DNA of 64,000 nt from CAXQUZ01 sp942491145 (GTDB taxonomy: Bacteria > Myxococcota_A > UBA796 > UBA2385), in NCBI GenBank assembly GCA_942491145.1, contig CALOBC010000060.1, positions 1 through 64,000 on the forward strand, given 5' to 3'. Both the position numbers and the translations under genes were made by a program. This document shows, piece after piece, positions 32,462 through 40,867 of the stretch (position 1 is its first letter; every line of letters begins with the position of its first letter). The notes below the pieces were generated by a model. It had not been told where the DNA came from and did no database searches. It saw only the letters and a list, made by a program, of their open reading frames with translations.

Positions 32462-35080
32462 GTGGTCGCCTCGGGTATCATCACAAGCGTGAAACCGCCT
32501 TCTTCCCAAGCCCCTCCTCGCAACCTCCGGCACCTCTCCGACTCTGTCGACAGTGAGCTGCCGACGGACCACGGCGAAGGCGCTGCTGCGACGGAGGACC
32601 GGCCGGTTCGTGTGCACGATGCGGTCCAGACCCGTCGGCTCGCCACACGCCCCGATGCGGACCGGTACGTCACCCAGTGCCAGCTTGGTGTTGGCGGTGC
32701 CGGCGAGGTCAACCAGGTGCTCGATCTGGCGCTGAACCGCTTGGTTGCGGCCAAGCTGCTCCATGACCACCTCGCCGAGGATCCGGGCATGAACGCCCGC
32801 TTCTTGGCCGAGGCCCAGGTGCTGTCCCAGCTGGAACACCCCGGCATCGTGCCCGTCCACGACATCGGTCGGATGCCCGATGGGCGCTTCTTCTTCACGA
32901 TGAAAGAGGTACACGGCGAGACCCTGCGCACCCTCATCGCCGAGCTGCACCGTGCCCGCCACGGGGGTCCCTTTGTGCCCACCCCCAACGGGTGGACCCT
33001 GCGCCGGCTCATTGCGGCCTTCCACACGGTCTGTGAAGCGGTCGCGTTTGCGCATCAAAAGGGCGTGATCCACCGGGACATCAAGCCCGAGAACGTGATG
33101 GTCGGCGACTTCGGCCAGGTGCACGTGGTCGACTGGGGTCTGGCGCTCATTCTTGCGGACCGCAACGCCGACGCCCAGCAATCGGGCAGCACCTCGGCGA
33201 CGGGCGGCCGCAACCGCACCCGCTTTGGTGTGGCGGTTGGGACGCCTGCCTACATGCCCCCAGAACAGGCTGCTGGTGAGCGTGATCGCCTGGGTCCTTG
33301 GTCGGACGTGTGGTCCCTGGGTGCAACCATGTACGCGCTCTTGTACGGCCGGCCTCCCTACCGCGGCGACACCCCGAATGACGTGCTCGCCAAGGTGCAG
33401 AAGGGGCCGCCACGCCTGCCACGGGGCTCGCTGGTGCCTCCCGAGCTGGAGGAGATCCGAGACCGCTGCATGCAGATGGCGCCCGAAGACCGCTACCAGG
33501 ACGCCAGGGAGCTGGCGCACGATCTGGAAGCGTGGCTGGAGGGTGCCCTCGCCCGCGAGAAGGCGCTGGCGTTGGTGCAGGAGGCCCGCACCCTGCGGCC
33601 GCCACTCGACCAGGCACGCAGCGAAGCCTCCCGCGCACGAGAGCGGGCCCGGGCGGCGTTGGTCGGGCTGCGCAGGACCGATGCGTTGGACGTCAAAGAG
33701 AAAGCGTGGGCCCTGGAAGACGAAGCCGCGCGCCAGTCCGAGCGGGTCGTCAAGCTGTACCAAGAGCTCGGCACCAAGGCCCGGCTGGCGCTCACCCAGG
33801 TGCCGGACCTCGTGGAAGCCCGCGCCTTGCTCGCGTCGGCCTACCGGGAGCGGGCCGAAGAGGCCGAGGCCCTCGGAGACCCCCGCTCAGTCCGTGAGTT
33901 CACGGACCTGCTGCGCAACTACGACGACGGGCAACATGCCGACTTCCTCCGGGCGGAGGGCGTGTTGGACTTGGTCACCCAGCCCGCCGGCGCGATTGCG
34001 CGGGTGTATCGCTACGAGCTGCGCGCTCGGCGCCTTCAGCTTGTCCCCACGATGGAGCTGGGTCCCACCCCCGTGCGGGGCCGCCGCCTGCCGGTGGGCA
34101 GCTACCTGTTTGAGCTGGTGCATCCCCTGTGCGAGACCGTGCGGCTGCCGGTCCAGATCAGCCGCGGCGAGACCTGGAGCACGGTGCCGCCCGGTGGGAC
34201 GGTGCCGGAGCCGCTCTACCTGCCCGCGACCCGGCGGCTGCTGCCCTTCGAGAGGTACATTCCTGCCGGCTGGACCAGCATCGGAGGGGACTCCCAGGCC
34301 CCTGGTGCCCTCCCCCGTCAGCGCACGTGGGTGCCGGGCCTCGCGCTCGCCCACCGGCCGGTCAACCATCATGACTATCTTGCATTCATCAACGCACTCG
34401 GCAAAGAGCTCGGCCACGAGGCGGCCCAACAGCGGGTGCCCCGCATCGAGAATCGCCAGAGCCGCCAGTACCTGTTGCTGTACCAGCTGCGTCCCGACGG
34501 GCTGTGGTCGATGCCGACCGAAGCCGGAGGGGTGCGCATCGAAGCCGCCGCACCGGTGGTGGGCATCTCCTGGCACGACGCGCAGGCCTACTGCTTGTGG
34601 CTGACCGCCCGGACGCGGGTGAGCTGGCGCCTTCCCGGCGAGCTGGAGTGGGAGAAGGCGGCTCGCGGTGCGGACGGACGCCCGTTCCCGTGGGGCGCGC
34701 TCGCGGATCCGGCTTTCCTGTGCATGCAGGACTCCGCCCTCCCCTACGCAGGTCCGCCATCCGCCGACACGTTTGCTGTCGACACCTCGCCGTTTGGTGT
34801 GCACGGGCTCGGCGGGGGAACGCAGGACTGGTGCGCAGACAATTGGCGGCCGTCTGGCCCTCTGCGCCGTGGCAGTGCAGCGGTGCCCCCCAGTCCTCCG
34901 GTGGCGAGCGACATCCACGCCCGGCCCCACGCCCCCCGGCGCACGGTTCGCGGGGGGGCCTGGGACCTGCCCGCGGACTCGTGTCGATCAGCGGCGCGGA
35001 GTGCCTTGGGCAGCCACCGCACGGCGACCAATGTGGGCTTCCGGGTGTGCCGAAGCATCACCCCCGTGACCGAGACCTGA
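32462..35080 (+). CDS. Serine/threonine kinase fused to an FGE-type sulfatase-modifying-like domain
   Basis: 872 residues; start is the GTG at 32462, with the GTG at 32489 as an alternative. Kinase features: Gly-rich loop LGVGGAGEV (about residues 75-83), Lys98 in AAKLL, HRDIKPEN (204-211), DWG in place of DFG (224-226) and GTPAYMPPEQA. The middle (about 355-590) is helical and beta-mixed with a PEGA-like strand pattern. The last 270 residues are an FGE/EgtB-type domain with GISWHDAQAYC, ELEWEKAARG, VRGGAW and NVGFRVC; such domains in kinases usually serve as sensor or binding parts. No membrane span is clear. It diverges from the App1-like gene. Confidence 0.9.
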   Translation: MVASGIITSVKPPSSQAPPRNLRHLSDSVDSELPTDHGEGAAATEDRPVRVHDAVQTRRLATRPDADRYVTQCQLGVGGAGEVNQVLDLALNRLVAAKLLHDHLAEDPGMNARFLAEAQVLSQLEHPGIVPVHDIGRMPDGRFFFTMKEVHGETLRTLIAELHRARHGGPFVPTPNGWTLRRLIAAFHTVCEAVAFAHQKGVIHRDIKPENVMVGDFGQVHVVDWGLALILADRNADAQQSGSTSATGGRNRTRFGVAVGTPAYMPPEQAAGERDRLGPWSDVWSLGATMYALLYGRPPYRGDTPNDVLAKVQKGPPRLPRGSLVPPELEEIRDRCMQMAPEDRYQDARELAHDLEAWLEGALAREKALALVQEARTLRPPLDQARSEASRARERARAALVGLRRTDALDVKEKAWALEDEAARQSERVVKLYQELGTKARLALTQVPDLVEARALLASAYRERAEEAEALGDPRSVREFTDLLRNYDDGQHADFLRAEGVLDLVTQPAGAIARVYRYELRARRLQLVPTMELGPTPVRGRRLPVGSYLFELVHPLCETVRLPVQISRGETWSTVPPGGTVPEPLYLPATRRLLPFERYIPAGWTSIGGDSQAPGALPRQRTWVPGLALAHRPVNHHDYLAFINALGKELGHEAAQQRVPRIENRQSRQYLLLYQLRPDGLWSMPTEAGGVRIEAAAPVVGISWHDAQAYCLWLTARTRVSWRLPGELEWEKAARGADGRPFPWGALADPAFLCMQDSALPYAGPPSADTFAVDTSPFGVHGLGGGTQDWCADNWRPSGPLRRGSAAVPPSPPVASDIHARPHAPRRTVRGGAWDLPADSCRSAARSALGSHRTATNVGFRVCRSITPVTET

Positions 35081-35131
35081 GCCACCGTCGGCGCGCATCA
35101 CCCGGACCGCTTGAGTGGGCGAGAACACTGA

Positions 35132-35446
35132 TCAGTGCTGGATCTTCTCTGGCGCATCGAAGCGGTACACGGTGCTGCCCGGCCGTGCCAGGAGCAGCTG
35201 GGAGGCCGCTTCGCGCTCCACCGCCCGCACATCTGCGCGCAACCCCCGGATCTGGCGCCGCAGTGCGGTGTTTTCCGACTCGACCTGGCTGCGGTGGGTG
35301 TCGATGGCCATCAGCCGCTGCTTGAGCTCGTGCCGACGCAGCAAGCCTTCTTCTCCCGCCAACGCAAACCAGACAGCGCCCACCACCATCACGGCAGGCA
35401 GCACGTTCCACAGCAGGCGTCGGAACAGGGCGGGCTGAGACGACAT
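35132..35446 (-). CDS. FtsB/DivIC-like septum formation protein
   Basis: 104 residues from the ATG at 35446. One membrane span (about residues 10-28, LWNVLPAVMVVGAVWFALAG) is followed by a long coiled coil (ELKQRLMAIDTHRSQVESENTALRRQIRGL) and a short C-terminal tail ending PEKIQH. This is the layout of FtsB/DivIC, the small bitopic divisome protein that works with FtsL and FtsQ. Sequence identity of this family is low, so the call rests on architecture. It follows the kinase gene in the opposite direction. Confidence 0.75.
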   Translation of the reverse strand: MSSQPALFRRLLWNVLPAVMVVGAVWFALAGEEGLLRRHELKQRLMAIDTHRSQVESENTALRRQIRGLRADVRAVEREAASQLLLARPGSTVYRFDAPEKIQH

Positions 35447-35642
35447 GGACGCTCGCTCTCCGCAGGTCGGGGGGAGACCGCAGGAGGGCCGGAGGGGAGA
35501 GGTTGTGCCAGTGCGGCGGGCACCACACCCGCACGGAGGCGATGCTGAAGACCGCCCGGCAGGTGGCGAATGGTAACACTTGACGTGGCAAGACTCAACC
35601 GACCTGAGCCTTCCATCCACACTGGTCGCTCCCGTCGCCCCC

Positions 35643-36050
35643 TCAGGCGCCTGGAGTCCCCTCCCCTGCGCCATAGTCAGCATAGGACTTCTCCTCGACC
35701 AGCCGGCTGCCGAGGGCGATGTTGATCGCGCGCTTGCGGTCGGCCCGGCCGTCATTGAGCCGGTAGACGCTGCGGGCCAATGCCACGAATTCGGGGCCGA
35801 AGCTCTGGCGCCGCTCCAGGTCGCGCAAGTCGTCTTCCACGTCCCAGAGCTGGGCGTTGACGGTGCACAAGCCTGTCCAGTCTGCGAGTTGGTCCATGGG
35901 CGTGTGGCCCTCTTCGGCCCATGCTTCTCGCAAGGCCGCGAGCTCGCGCTTCACATTGGCGACCTTTTGGGGGTCGGCGATGCGGGCCTCTTTAATGAGC
36001 AGGATTGTGACGCGGTCGACCACGTCGCCCAGGGGCATCTCCACCTTCAT
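35643..36050 (-). CDS. DUF6165-type protein
   Basis: 135 residues. The sequence matches the DUF6165 pattern: an N-terminal MPLGDVVDRVTIL, a helical middle, and the conserved VYRLNDGRADRKRAINI...EEKSYADYG near the end. No function is established. It starts 13 bp after the stop of the TPR-GT9 gene, with a GGAGCT ribosome site, so the two probably form one operon. Genes of this type are often near glycosyltransferase-like TPR proteins, which fits this context. Confidence 0.82.
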   Translation of the reverse strand: MKVEMPLGDVVDRVTILLIKEARIADPQKVANVKRELAALREAWAEEGHTPMDQLADWTGLCTVNAQLWDVEDDLRDLERRQSFGPEFVALARSVYRLNDGRADRKRAINIALGSRLVEEKSYADYGAGEGTPGA

Positions 36051-36063
36051 GTCAGCTCCAATG

Positions 36064-37488
36064 TCAGGTCTGGCTGGCTATCCGGTCGGCGAGGGCGTCG
36101 GCGACAAGGAGGGACACCGCGCTCCAGTCGCCGGTCTGGGGCTGCCGAAACACCGTCATGCTCGGGTACCACGGGCATGAGGTGCCTTCCTGACCCCACC
36201 GCCAGTCCGCCGGCCGGGACAGCAACAGCCAGGTCTCACAGCCCAGAGAGCCCGCCAGGTGCGCGGTTGCCGTGTCGGTGGTCACCACGATGTCTGCGGC
36301 CACCATCGCCGCAGCGGTGTCGCGGAACGCATCGGGTCCCCGATCGAGGGAGGGCCCGAGATCCAGCAGCCCTCGAGGTCCCTCCCCCCTCATGAGGGCG
36401 TCGACACCGTGCAGCTTCTGAATGCTGAACAGCCGGACGCCCTCGACATGCCCGAGCGGGGCAAAGGTGTGGAGGGGGGCCGAGCGGATGTGGTCCATGG
36501 CGTAGGCGGGGTTTCCGGACCATGCGAGGGCGACCCGGAGGCCAGGCCCGATGCGGTCGCGCCACTGGTCCACGGCAGCTTCCGAGGGCCGCCACAGGGG
36601 CAGCGCTTCACACAGCGTGCTGCCGTCCTCGCCCAGGACAGCGGGCAAGCTCATCAGCGCGATGACCCCACCAAACGTCTCGCCGAGCTCACCGTTGAGC
36701 GCGGCCTTTCTGTCCACGACCCGATCGACACCGGGCACTTGGCCGAGGAGATGGGCAAGCCGGGGGTGGGCCGCGAGCACCACTTCAGGCGCCCGAACGG
36801 CGAGGCGCGGCAAGAACCGGGCCCACTGAATCGCATCACCAAAGCCTTGCTCAGCGATGACCAACAGTGGCTTGTGGAGCGTGCTCCCGTCCCATGCTGG
36901 CCCCGGGAGGGCATCAACCCCGGGCCGTCGCAGCCGTGCCTCGTGCTCTGCAAAGCCCGCCGCAAACTGGCCCGAGCTCAGCAATGCCATGGCCCGGTTG
37001 GTCCGCAAGCGGGGCTCGTCGGGCATCACTTGCAGCACCGCGTCGAGCACCGCAATGGCGCCCGCGCAGTCGCCCATCGACATCAGAGTGTTGGCGAGGT
37101 TGGCGTGGTGTGCGAGCTCTTGGGGCTGTCTCGCGATGGCCTGTCGGTGGGCCTCGGCGGCGCCTTCCAGCGCAGCGACCGCCCACCGCGCCCGGCCCAG
37201 CGCGCCCCACAGCACGGCGCTGTCTGGCAGCACCTGCAAGCCCTGCTCCAGCACCCCACAGGCTTGGGATCGGCGGCCTTGGGACCGCAGCGCTCCGGCC
37301 AGCCCGACCCAGGCACCCTCACAGTGGCCGTCTCGCCGCAGGGCCTCCCGGAACGCACCGTCTGCACCTTCGGGCTTGCCGTCCGCCAAGAACGCCTCAC
37401 CCAGGTCACTCCACGCATCCGCTCGATCCGGCTCTGCCTCCACTCGCTCGAGTGCCCGCAGCAAGGGGGTCAGGCTGGCGTTGTTCAT
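36064..37488 (-). CDS. TPR-repeat protein with glycosyltransferase family 9-like domain
   Basis: 474 residues. The ATG at 37488 has GAGG ten bases upstream; a longer frame to 37884 is antisense to the next gene. Residues 1-180 contain about five tetratricopeptide repeats of 34 residues (WSDLGEAFLADGKPEGADGAFREAL type). The C-terminal 270 residues resemble a GT9-like fold: LLVIAEQGFGDAIQWARFLP, LRVALAWSGNPAYAMDH, VRLFSIQK and TTDTATAHLAG, with the strand-turn-helix and final ADxVVTTDT motif that binds a nucleotide sugar. It may act on a protein or lipid acceptor. Operon with DUF6165. Confidence 0.83.
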   Translation of the reverse strand: MNNASLTPLLRALERVEAEPDRADAWSDLGEAFLADGKPEGADGAFREALRRDGHCEGAWVGLAGALRSQGRRSQACGVLEQGLQVLPDSAVLWGALGRARWAVAALEGAAEAHRQAIARQPQELAHHANLANTLMSMGDCAGAIAVLDAVLQVMPDEPRLRTNRAMALLSSGQFAAGFAEHEARLRRPGVDALPGPAWDGSTLHKPLLVIAEQGFGDAIQWARFLPRLAVRAPEVVLAAHPRLAHLLGQVPGVDRVVDRKAALNGELGETFGGVIALMSLPAVLGEDGSTLCEALPLWRPSEAAVDQWRDRIGPGLRVALAWSGNPAYAMDHIRSAPLHTFAPLGHVEGVRLFSIQKLHGVDALMRGEGPRGLLDLGPSLDRGPDAFRDTAAAMVAADIVVTTDTATAHLAGSLGCETWLLLSRPADWRWGQEGTSCPWYPSMTVFRQPQTGDWSAVSLLVADALADRIASQT

Positions 37489-37572
37489 CTCTGCCTCGGG
37501 CGCATGGACGCTGCACCACATATGCCGACCGTGGCCGGCTTGGCCCGTGGCCGGCGATGCGGGAGGTGGCTG

Positions 37573-38316
37573 ATGCTGGTCTGGTTGTGGGTGCTCACCG
37601 CTCAAGCCGAGACGGTCGCCGCTGCATTTCCTCCACCGAAAGGCGCCATGGTGGCCCCAAAGTCGGCGTTTGGGCGCTGGCTGGGTGCACGTGAGCTCCG
37701 ACCTGAAGGCACCCCGGTCCGGACCCACAAGGGGGACACGGTCGGCGCCCCTCACTCCGCTGCAGAAGTGCGGGTCGTGGATCTCCCCTTGGTGGCGGGG
37801 GACCTCCAGCAGTGTGCCGACACGGCCTACCGGCTGCGCGCCGAGTTCTTGCGGGAGCAGAGCGCCGCAGACATCACCTTTCACGCGACCAATGGTCAGG
37901 CCTTGCCTTGGACCCGCTGGTCACAGGGTGAGACCACCACGTTGCGCGGCAACTCGCTGGTGTGGGGGCCCGCGAGCCCCCGAAAGGCCGGCTGGGAGGG
38001 CTATCTGCGGGAGCTCTTCACCTATGCGGGCACGCTGTCGCTGGAGCGCTTGGACACGGTGCCGGCACAGGCCCCTCGGGCCGGCGATGTGGTGGTGTCC
38101 GGCGGGTCACCAGGGCACGCCATCGTTGTGCTGGACGTGGCTCGGACGGCCGATGGGGACTGGCTCATGGTGGTGGGCGAGGGCTTCATGCCAGCCCAAG
38201 ACTTCCATGTGCACCCGGGCCCTGTCGACGGTTGGTGGCCGTGGCACCCCCAGACTGGACTGGCGCTGCCGTGGTGGCCCCTGCCGGTCGAGGGTTTGCG
38301 TCGCTGGAAAGACTGA
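37573..38316 (+). CDS. DUF4846-type secreted protein
   Basis: 247 residues with a perfect GGGAGG ribosome site six bases before the ATG; longer upstream frames are antisense shadows. The N-terminal 12 residues (LVWLWVLTAQA) form a signal peptide. The mature part contains FGRWLGARELRPEG, ADTAYRLRAEFL, FTYAGTLSLERL and a late SGGSPGHAIVVLDVAR with several Trp, the pattern of DUF4846 proteins. A conserved His in GHAIV and the Ser/Gly turn hint at an NlpC/P60 or CHAP-type fold, but this is a guess. Envelope localisation is likely. Confidence 0.78.
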   Translation: MLVWLWVLTAQAETVAAAFPPPKGAMVAPKSAFGRWLGARELRPEGTPVRTHKGDTVGAPHSAAEVRVVDLPLVAGDLQQCADTAYRLRAEFLREQSAADITFHATNGQALPWTRWSQGETTTLRGNSLVWGPASPRKAGWEGYLRELFTYAGTLSLERLDTVPAQAPRAGDVVVSGGSPGHAIVVLDVARTADGDWLMVVGEGFMPAQDFHVHPGPVDGWWPWHPQTGLALPWWPLPVEGLRRWKD

Positions 38317-38356
38317 TCAGCACGTCATCTTGATGGCGATCGGTCTCTCGACTTTC

Positions 38357-38800
38357 TCACTCGGCGCCGTCCGCTCCGCCGCTCCCACCACCGCCCGCCA
38401 GCCGAGCCTCCGTCGCGATGGCGAGGCGGTTCAGCCCGTAGCCCCGCGCCAGATCCATCACTGCGACGACCCGCCCGTGATCGACCTGTTTGTCGGCCTT
38501 GATGACAATCATGGTGCCCTTGTCTTTCTTCGCGATGCCCGCGAGGTGGGCCCGAAGATCAGCGAGCGACGAGGGCTCTTTGTTCAGGTGGATCGACCCG
38601 TCAGCCCGCACCCAGATCTTCACGTCGTCCCGCTCGCGGATGATGGTGTCGGCGGACGACTCGGGCAGCTCCACTTCGATGCCCGGCGACGTGATGAACG
38701 TCGTCGAGACCATGAAGAAGAGCACGAGCTGGAAGATGATGTCGATGAGCGGCGTGACATCGACCAGCGTGGCCGGCCGCCGTCGATTGGAGAAATTCAC
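38357..38800 (-). CDS. exbD: ExbD/TolR-type biopolymer transport protein
   Basis: 147 residues from GTG 38800 with a GGGAG ribosome site; the frame before it is unlike the family. A single N-terminal membrane helix (about residues 12-35) contains TPLIDIIFQLVLFFMVS with the conserved Asp that takes part in proton flow. The periplasmic part has the usual ExbD beta/alpha pattern (GTMIVIKADKQVDHGRVVAVMDLAR). It uses the proton motive force with the ExbB-like protein to energise an outer-membrane receptor or Tol system. Its start overlaps the ExbB stop by four bases (GTGA). Confidence 0.9.
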   Translation of the reverse strand: MNFSNRRRPATLVDVTPLIDIIFQLVLFFMVSTTFITSPGIEVELPESSADTIIRERDDVKIWVRADGSIHLNKEPSSLADLRAHLAGIAKKDKGTMIVIKADKQVDHGRVVAVMDLARGYGLNRLAIATEARLAGGGGSGGADGAE

Positions 38801-39456
38801 GCAGCGCTCCCACCCTGGTCCGGGGTGCCGCCTTGGCCGGGCTCCTTGGCAGCGACCAGATCCAGGACCTGGAGGGACACAGTCTCGAGCTCCATCACCA
38901 GCGAGTCGACGGAGCCCAGCACCCACCGATGGGCCACCACGGCCGGGATGCCGACGCTGAGGCCAGCCAGCGTGGTGATGAGCGCTTGGGAGATGCCGCC
39001 GGCGAGGCTGCCGACCATGCCCATGCCTTGATCTTGGATGACCTCAAAGGTCTGAATCATGCCCCAGACCGTGCCCAAGAGGCCGAGCAGCGGCGCAATT
39101 GCAGCCATCGTCCCGAGGATGTCGGCGCCCAGTTCCAGATCGGCCGCTTCCCGGCGCCCGATCTCTTCGAGCCGCTCCTTGATGTGGCCCCGCGCGCCGC
39201 CCCGGGCCTCGATGGCGACCGCCACCACCCGTGCTGCCGCGATGCTGTCCTGCTTGCGGCAGACCGTGAGCGCGTCCGCATGGCGCCCCTGCTTCACGAG
39301 GTCTTCGATCTCCACGACGAAGGACCGAGGGGCGATGCGGGACTGGCGCAGCATGGCCAGCCGCCACAAGAACACGGTCAGGGCGACCAAGCTCACAAGG
39401 GCGATGGGGACCATCACGGGTCCACCAGACTGCAAGAACTCCATCAGCTCACCCAA
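38797..39456 (-). CDS. exbB: ExbB/TolQ-type proton channel
   Basis: 219 residues. Three membrane helices near residues 12-33, 110-135 and 145-172 with the conserved LGADILGTMAAIAPLLGLLGTVWGMI segment and TTLAGLSVGIPA. The TTG start at 39456 has a near-perfect GAGGAGG ribosome site; the ATG at 39444 is an alternative. It forms the pentameric channel of the ExbB-ExbD or TolQ-TolR motor. Only ExbB and ExbD are here, without TonB or a receptor, so the partner is elsewhere. Cotranscribed with exbD. Confidence 0.9.
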   Translation of the reverse strand: MGELMEFLQSGGPVMVPIALVSLVALTVFLWRLAMLRQSRIAPRSFVVEIEDLVKQGRHADALTVCRKQDSIAAARVVAVAIEARGGARGHIKERLEEIGRREAADLELGADILGTMAAIAPLLGLLGTVWGMIQTFEVIQDQGMGMVGSLAGGISQALITTLAGLSVGIPAVVAHRWVLGSVDSLVMELETVSLQVLDLVAAKEPGQGGTPDQGGSAA

Positions 39457-39534
39457 GGGGCCCTCCTCGGCCAGGCACCGCGCTCGGCATGTCGCGGGGC
39501 TGCCCGCTGCGCACCACCGACCGCGCGCTGTGGC

Positions 39535-39540
39535 TATCCT
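39535..39540 (+). promoter_or_regulatory. Candidate -10 element of the aminopeptidase gene
   Basis: TATCCT, 30 bp before the GTG at 39571, sits in a GC-rich spacer. It fits the TANNNT pattern seen upstream of several first genes in this window. No -35 box was found. Confidence 0.25.
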
Positions 39541-39570
39541 GTCGGTGGGTCTTTCGGAGATGGTGCACGC

Positions 39571-40629
39571 GTGGGAGCCAACCCCAGAGCCCGCTGCTTT
39601 GTTCTGCTGTTGTGGGTCTTGGGTGCGCTGGGGCCGCTCAGGGACGCAGTGGCCTCGAACTCAAGGGTGCCGACCGGCCCACTGCACCGGGTGCTCCTGT
39701 CTGAGGCCTTGGAACCCGACCTGCGCCAGAAGCTCGAGCTGGTCACCGCCTTGAGGGACTGGGCGGACAGCCAAGGCTTTGTGCTGCGGCGCACCTACGG
39801 CCGCATCGGCGCCGAGCACCGGCATGTGTTGTACGTCGTGGTGGCCTGCGACCCGCTGTCCTTCACTCCCCGGACGCGCTGGGTGCCCGGCCAGGGCCAC
39901 CTCGTGTGGTTCACCACCCCTTCATCGACCAAAGCCCTTGCCCAAGCTGGGCAGTGGGAGCGGGACGGCGACGATGTGCACATGCGGGAGGCGCCCGCCT
40001 GGACCGCGCTCACCATTGGCTCCCCGCCCTTGCTGCCCCACATGCTGGCGTGGGCGCCCGGCGAGCTGGCCGCCACCTTGATCCACGAGCTGGTCCACCA
40101 GACGGTGTGGTTTCCCGCCGATGAGGCGTTCAGTGAGAGCCTCGCCACCTTCATCGGGAACGCCGCATCCGACGAGTTTCTCGCCCACGTGCTGGGTGGA
40201 CAGGGCGCCGCCCTTCGAGACGCCCAAGCGGAGCGTGCCGAACTGGACCGCTGGCACCAGGTCCTCCGCGAGACCCATGGACTGCTCGATGCGATCTACA
40301 CCGACGCCGCCTTGAGTCTTGACGACAAGCTGCACGCCAAGTCCAGGGTGTTTGCGACGCTCCCCCGGCGAGTGGCAGGTGCCGGGTTTGCGCATCCGGA
40401 GCGCTTTATTGCAGAGGCGCAGCGGGGTCGCTGGAACAACGCCCGGATGCTGGAGCACCAGTCCTACACCAACCACGACGAGCTCTTTTCTGCGGTTCTC
40501 CAGCGCTGTGGTGCGGTGGCACCGATGCTGTCCGCCCTGGCCGACCTCTCTCGCCGGCGACCTCGGGCCCCGCCGGTCGCTGTGCTCCAGCAGCTGCTGG
40601 ACGACGGGGCCCTCTGTTCCAATCTTTGA
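39571..40629 (+). CDS. Putative zinc aminopeptidase (Aminopep family)
   Basis: 352 residues from GTG 39571. The N-terminal 30 residues (FVLLLWVLGALGPLRDAVAS) form a signal peptide. The zinc motif HELVHQTVW (H-E-x-x-H, about residues 173-177) with the following FSESLATF (third ligand Glu) marks the metallo-peptidase family of putative aminopeptidases (PF10023 type). Before it lies LTIGSPPLLPHMLAW, similar to the family DPLIST block. Expected in the periplasm or outer membrane. Its frame extends far upstream, but only from this GTG does the signal peptide begin the protein. Confidence 0.8.
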   Translation: MGANPRARCFVLLLWVLGALGPLRDAVASNSRVPTGPLHRVLLSEALEPDLRQKLELVTALRDWADSQGFVLRRTYGRIGAEHRHVLYVVVACDPLSFTPRTRWVPGQGHLVWFTTPSSTKALAQAGQWERDGDDVHMREAPAWTALTIGSPPLLPHMLAWAPGELAATLIHELVHQTVWFPADEAFSESLATFIGNAASDEFLAHVLGGQGAALRDAQAERAELDRWHQVLRETHGLLDAIYTDAALSLDDKLHAKSRVFATLPRRVAGAGFAHPERFIAEAQRGRWNNARMLEHQSYTNHDELFSAVLQRCGAVAPMLSALADLSRRRPRAPPVAVLQQLLDDGALCSNL

Positions 40630-40652
40630 ACATCGTTAGATATTGGATGTTC
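40628..40652. promoter_or_regulatory. Palindrome, candidate operator upstream of the sigma factor gene
   Basis: GAACATC (40628-40634) and GATGTTC (40646-40652) are perfect inverted arms around an 11-bp AT-rich centre. It overlaps the aminopeptidase stop codon and lies about 215 bp before the sigma factor start in a gap with no gene. The AT-rich centre and the perfect symmetry contrast with the surrounding GC-rich DNA. It could be a regulator site for the sigma gene or a weak terminator of the upstream gene; no T-run follows. Confidence 0.4.
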
Positions 40653-40867
40653 GGAAATTTCGACACAGAAGCGGCACCCTGGCGCCGATGTCGTGCTTCC
40701 ATTGGGTCACCGGTCGTGGGCCCCAAAAAACTGTCCTTCTACGAGGCTGATGAACAGGACATCTTCGCGCATTCCTTGCCCAAAATACGCTCTGTGTGCG
40801 GTCAGTGCTCTTGCAGCAGCACGGTCTGTCCGTTTCCTGGCACGACCCTTGCAACCCAGGAGAGCGG

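Noticed and set aside
32476..32481. TATCAT as -10 box for the kinase gene
   Set aside because: It falls between the two possible kinase starts and has no -35 partner, so it would need a leaderless transcript; evidence is too thin.
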